From: an uncultured Clostridia bacterium
GTDB taxonomy: Bacteria > Bacillota_A > Clostridia > Christensenellales > Aristaeellaceae
Length of the DNA: 8,499 nt
NCBI GenBank assembly: GCA_946613955.1
Contig: CAMOGC010000061.1
Span: forward strand, 1-8,499
Reading direction: 5' to 3'
The stretch's first letter is position 1. Each line of letters starts with the position of its first letter. The notes under the pieces were generated by a model. It was given only the letters and a program-made list of their open reading frames with translations. It did no database searches and had not been told where the DNA came from. Of this stretch, positions 7,766-8,499 are shown in pieces. The position numbers and the translations under genes were made by a program.

Positions 7766-7881
7766 GAAGCGTTCTTCCTCCTTATTTCAGGCCCGGCTCC
7801 GGGCGGCTTTCCACCCCTGTTGACAGGGATCCGCGCGCCGGGCCGGCCTTGGGCTTTCATTTCAGGCGGCCACACGCCGCC
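7766..7881 (-). other. GC-rich structured leader of the L,D-transpeptidase mRNA
   Basis: About 115 nt separate the likely transcription start from the ATG. On the minus strand this leader can form at least three small perfect stems: GGCGGC/GCCGCC with a 5-nt loop (7865-7881), CCCTG/CAGGG with a 4-nt loop (7815-7828), and GCCCG/CGGGC with a 4-nt loop (7791-7804) just before the ribosome binding site. The 9-mer GCCTGAAAT occurs twice, at 7859-7867 and 7784-7792, next to the first and last stems. I recognise no known riboswitch class; it lacks the length and motifs I associate with the c-di-AMP class that often controls wall enzymes. Confidence 0.45.
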
Positions 7882-7887
7882 ATTTTT

Positions 7888-7916
7888 ATTATACACCATT
7901 CCCCCGCGTCTGTCAT
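7888..7916 (-). promoter_or_regulatory. Near-consensus sigma-70/SigA promoter of the L,D-transpeptidase gene
   Basis: TATAAT (minus strand, 7893-7888) is preceded by exactly 17 bp and then ATGACA (7916-7911), a 5/6 match to TTGACA. It is the best promoter in the window. Transcription should start near 7881, at the edge of the structured leader, and may continue into the HD-GYP gene. Confidence 0.85.
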
Positions 7917-8035
7917 TTTCTCCGCGAAAAAAGCACCCTGAAAAAGCAAAAACGCGCCGCCGGAGCGCACACGGTTTCTTCGTTGGAAGCTCTGATTTTC
8001 TTCCTTTCGGCGGACGAATCCGCTTCTGTCCGAAT
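7917..8035. other. Non-coding spacer upstream of the L,D-transpeptidase promoter
   Basis: Together with the leader and promoter this makes a 323-bp gap without a gene (7766-8088). On the minus strand it contains the hairpin GCGGA-TTCG-TCCGC (8010-8023). It also has a GC-rich weak stem followed by TTTTTGCTTTTT (7941-7970), which could act as a backup terminator for the gene on the right. No open frame with a ribosome binding site was seen. Confidence 0.5.
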
Positions 8036-8067
8036 AAAAACAGGCGCGCCCCGGAAAGGGACGCGCC
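8036..8067 (-). terminator. Intrinsic terminator of the right-hand partial gene
   Basis: On the minus strand GGCGCGTCCC pairs with GGGGCGCGCC (ten pairs, one T-G wobble) around a 5-nt loop, followed by TGTTTTTATT. It lies about 20 nt after the TAA stop at 8089-8091, which itself is followed by a run of T/A-rich sequence. Confidence 0.88.
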
Positions 8068-8088
8068 GATAAAATACCGTTTTTTTAC

Positions 8089-8499
8089 TTACTTCACCGT
8101 GTCCATGACTTCCGTCAGCATGGCGGGCACGTCGATATTGCTTTCGCCCATCATCACGATGGCAGCCATGGAGCCACCCCTGAAGAAAAGGACGCCCTCG
8201 CAGGCCATGTTCATATAGGTTCCCTTGAACCGGGCCCCATCCTCGCCGTTCACCTTGACCACCTCATAGGTCAGGGTCGTGCTCAGGGTGTTCCCCAGGG
8301 TGTCCACCATCAGCTTGGCGATGCTGTCAAAGCCCAGGGCGTCAATCTGGCTCTTGCTGACGCCCAGATTCTGGGTCATGACCATCAGCATGCCGTCCGT
8401 CTTCCCGGAGGCGTTATGATAATAATACACCAACTCATCGGAGCTCTTTTGCTCGGTCCATCCGTCCCAGACCGTATAGGTAATCGGGCCGGTGGTATA
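8089..8499 (-). CDS. Uncharacterised protein, C-terminal 136 residues (runs off right edge)
   Basis: The reading frame is open across the right edge, so the start is outside the window. The TTG at 8433 is an internal codon, because upstream residues (YTVWDGWTEQKSSDELVYYY) continue in the same frame. The visible part alternates short strands and helices: a WDGWTE turn, a Tyr-rich strand, a Met-rich strand (DGMLMVMTQNLG), a long helix (SKSQIDALGFDSIAKLM), then more strands and a final helix ending in MLTEVMDTVK. The pattern of strand, W-containing turn and a final helix recalls Mog1/PsbP-like (DUF1795-type) domains of exported proteins, but this is a guess and I do not recognise the family. A strong terminator follows. 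No membrane span is visible in this part. Confidence 0.7.
   Translation of the reverse strand, partial: YTTGPITYTVWDGWTEQKSSDELVYYYHNASGKTDGMLMVMTQNLGVSKSQIDALGFDSIAKLMVDTLGNTLSTTLTYEVVKVNGEDGARFKGTYMNMACEGVLFFRGGSMAAIVMMGESNIDVPAMLTEVMDTVK

Noticed and set aside
7820..7825. Perfect TTGACA on the plus strand
   Set aside because: It is the loop and arm of the CCCTG/CAGGG stem in the L,D-transpeptidase leader. No -10 lies about 17 bp downstream and no plus-strand gene follows.

Overview
The window is about 8.5 kb of GC-rich bacterial DNA with dense, simply organised genes. Perfect TATAAT -10 boxes, GGAGG-type ribosome binding sites and hairpin/T-run terminators suggest a Bacillota/Clostridia-type bacterium. 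So do a threonine-proline surface linker, a secreted L,D-transpeptidase and 7TM or PAS signalling proteins. A fairly high-GC gut or rumen clostridial lineage would fit, but this is inference; no rRNA or other taxonomic marker is present.

Layout. Positions 1-1281 (minus strand) hold a MscS-type mechanosensitive channel gene, followed after only 3 nt by the start of a membrane-anchored protein with a long Thr-Pro linker that leaves the window on the left. A 328-bp divergent intergenic region (1282-1609) carries a convincing minus-strand promoter for the channel operon and a plus-strand -10 for the next gene. Positions 1610-4585 (plus) encode a 991-aa soluble PAS-GGDEF-EAL protein with three more sensory-like segments at the C-terminus, the last two a tandem duplication. 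Two hairpins with nearly the same arms (4584-4669) separate it from the convergent gene. Positions 4685-6406 (minus) encode a 573-aa 7TM-linker-HD-GYP protein. Upstream of that, 6584-7765 (minus) is a secreted L,D-transpeptidase with CxxC-containing segments at both ends, driven by a near-consensus promoter at 7888-7916 and a 115-nt GC-rich leader. A terminator (8036-8067) closes a last minus-strand gene, which enters from the right and is seen only as its C-terminal 136 residues.

How the genes fit together. Two independent cyclic-di-GMP phosphodiesterase types lie tail to tail: EAL, with all recognised catalytic motifs present, and HD-GYP, also intact. The GGDEF domain of the first protein has lost several substrate-binding residues and its I-site, so the locus is predicted to lower c-di-GMP in response to cytosolic (PAS) and membrane (7TM) signals. 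The flanking genes (MscS channel, TP-linker protein, L,D-transpeptidase) concern the cell envelope. A link between envelope state and c-di-GMP is possible but rests only on proximity. I found no clearly new system, CRISPR array, mobile element, tRNA or rRNA. The most unusual items are the channel-coupled TP-linker protein, the PAS duplication and the twin terminators that can pair with each other.
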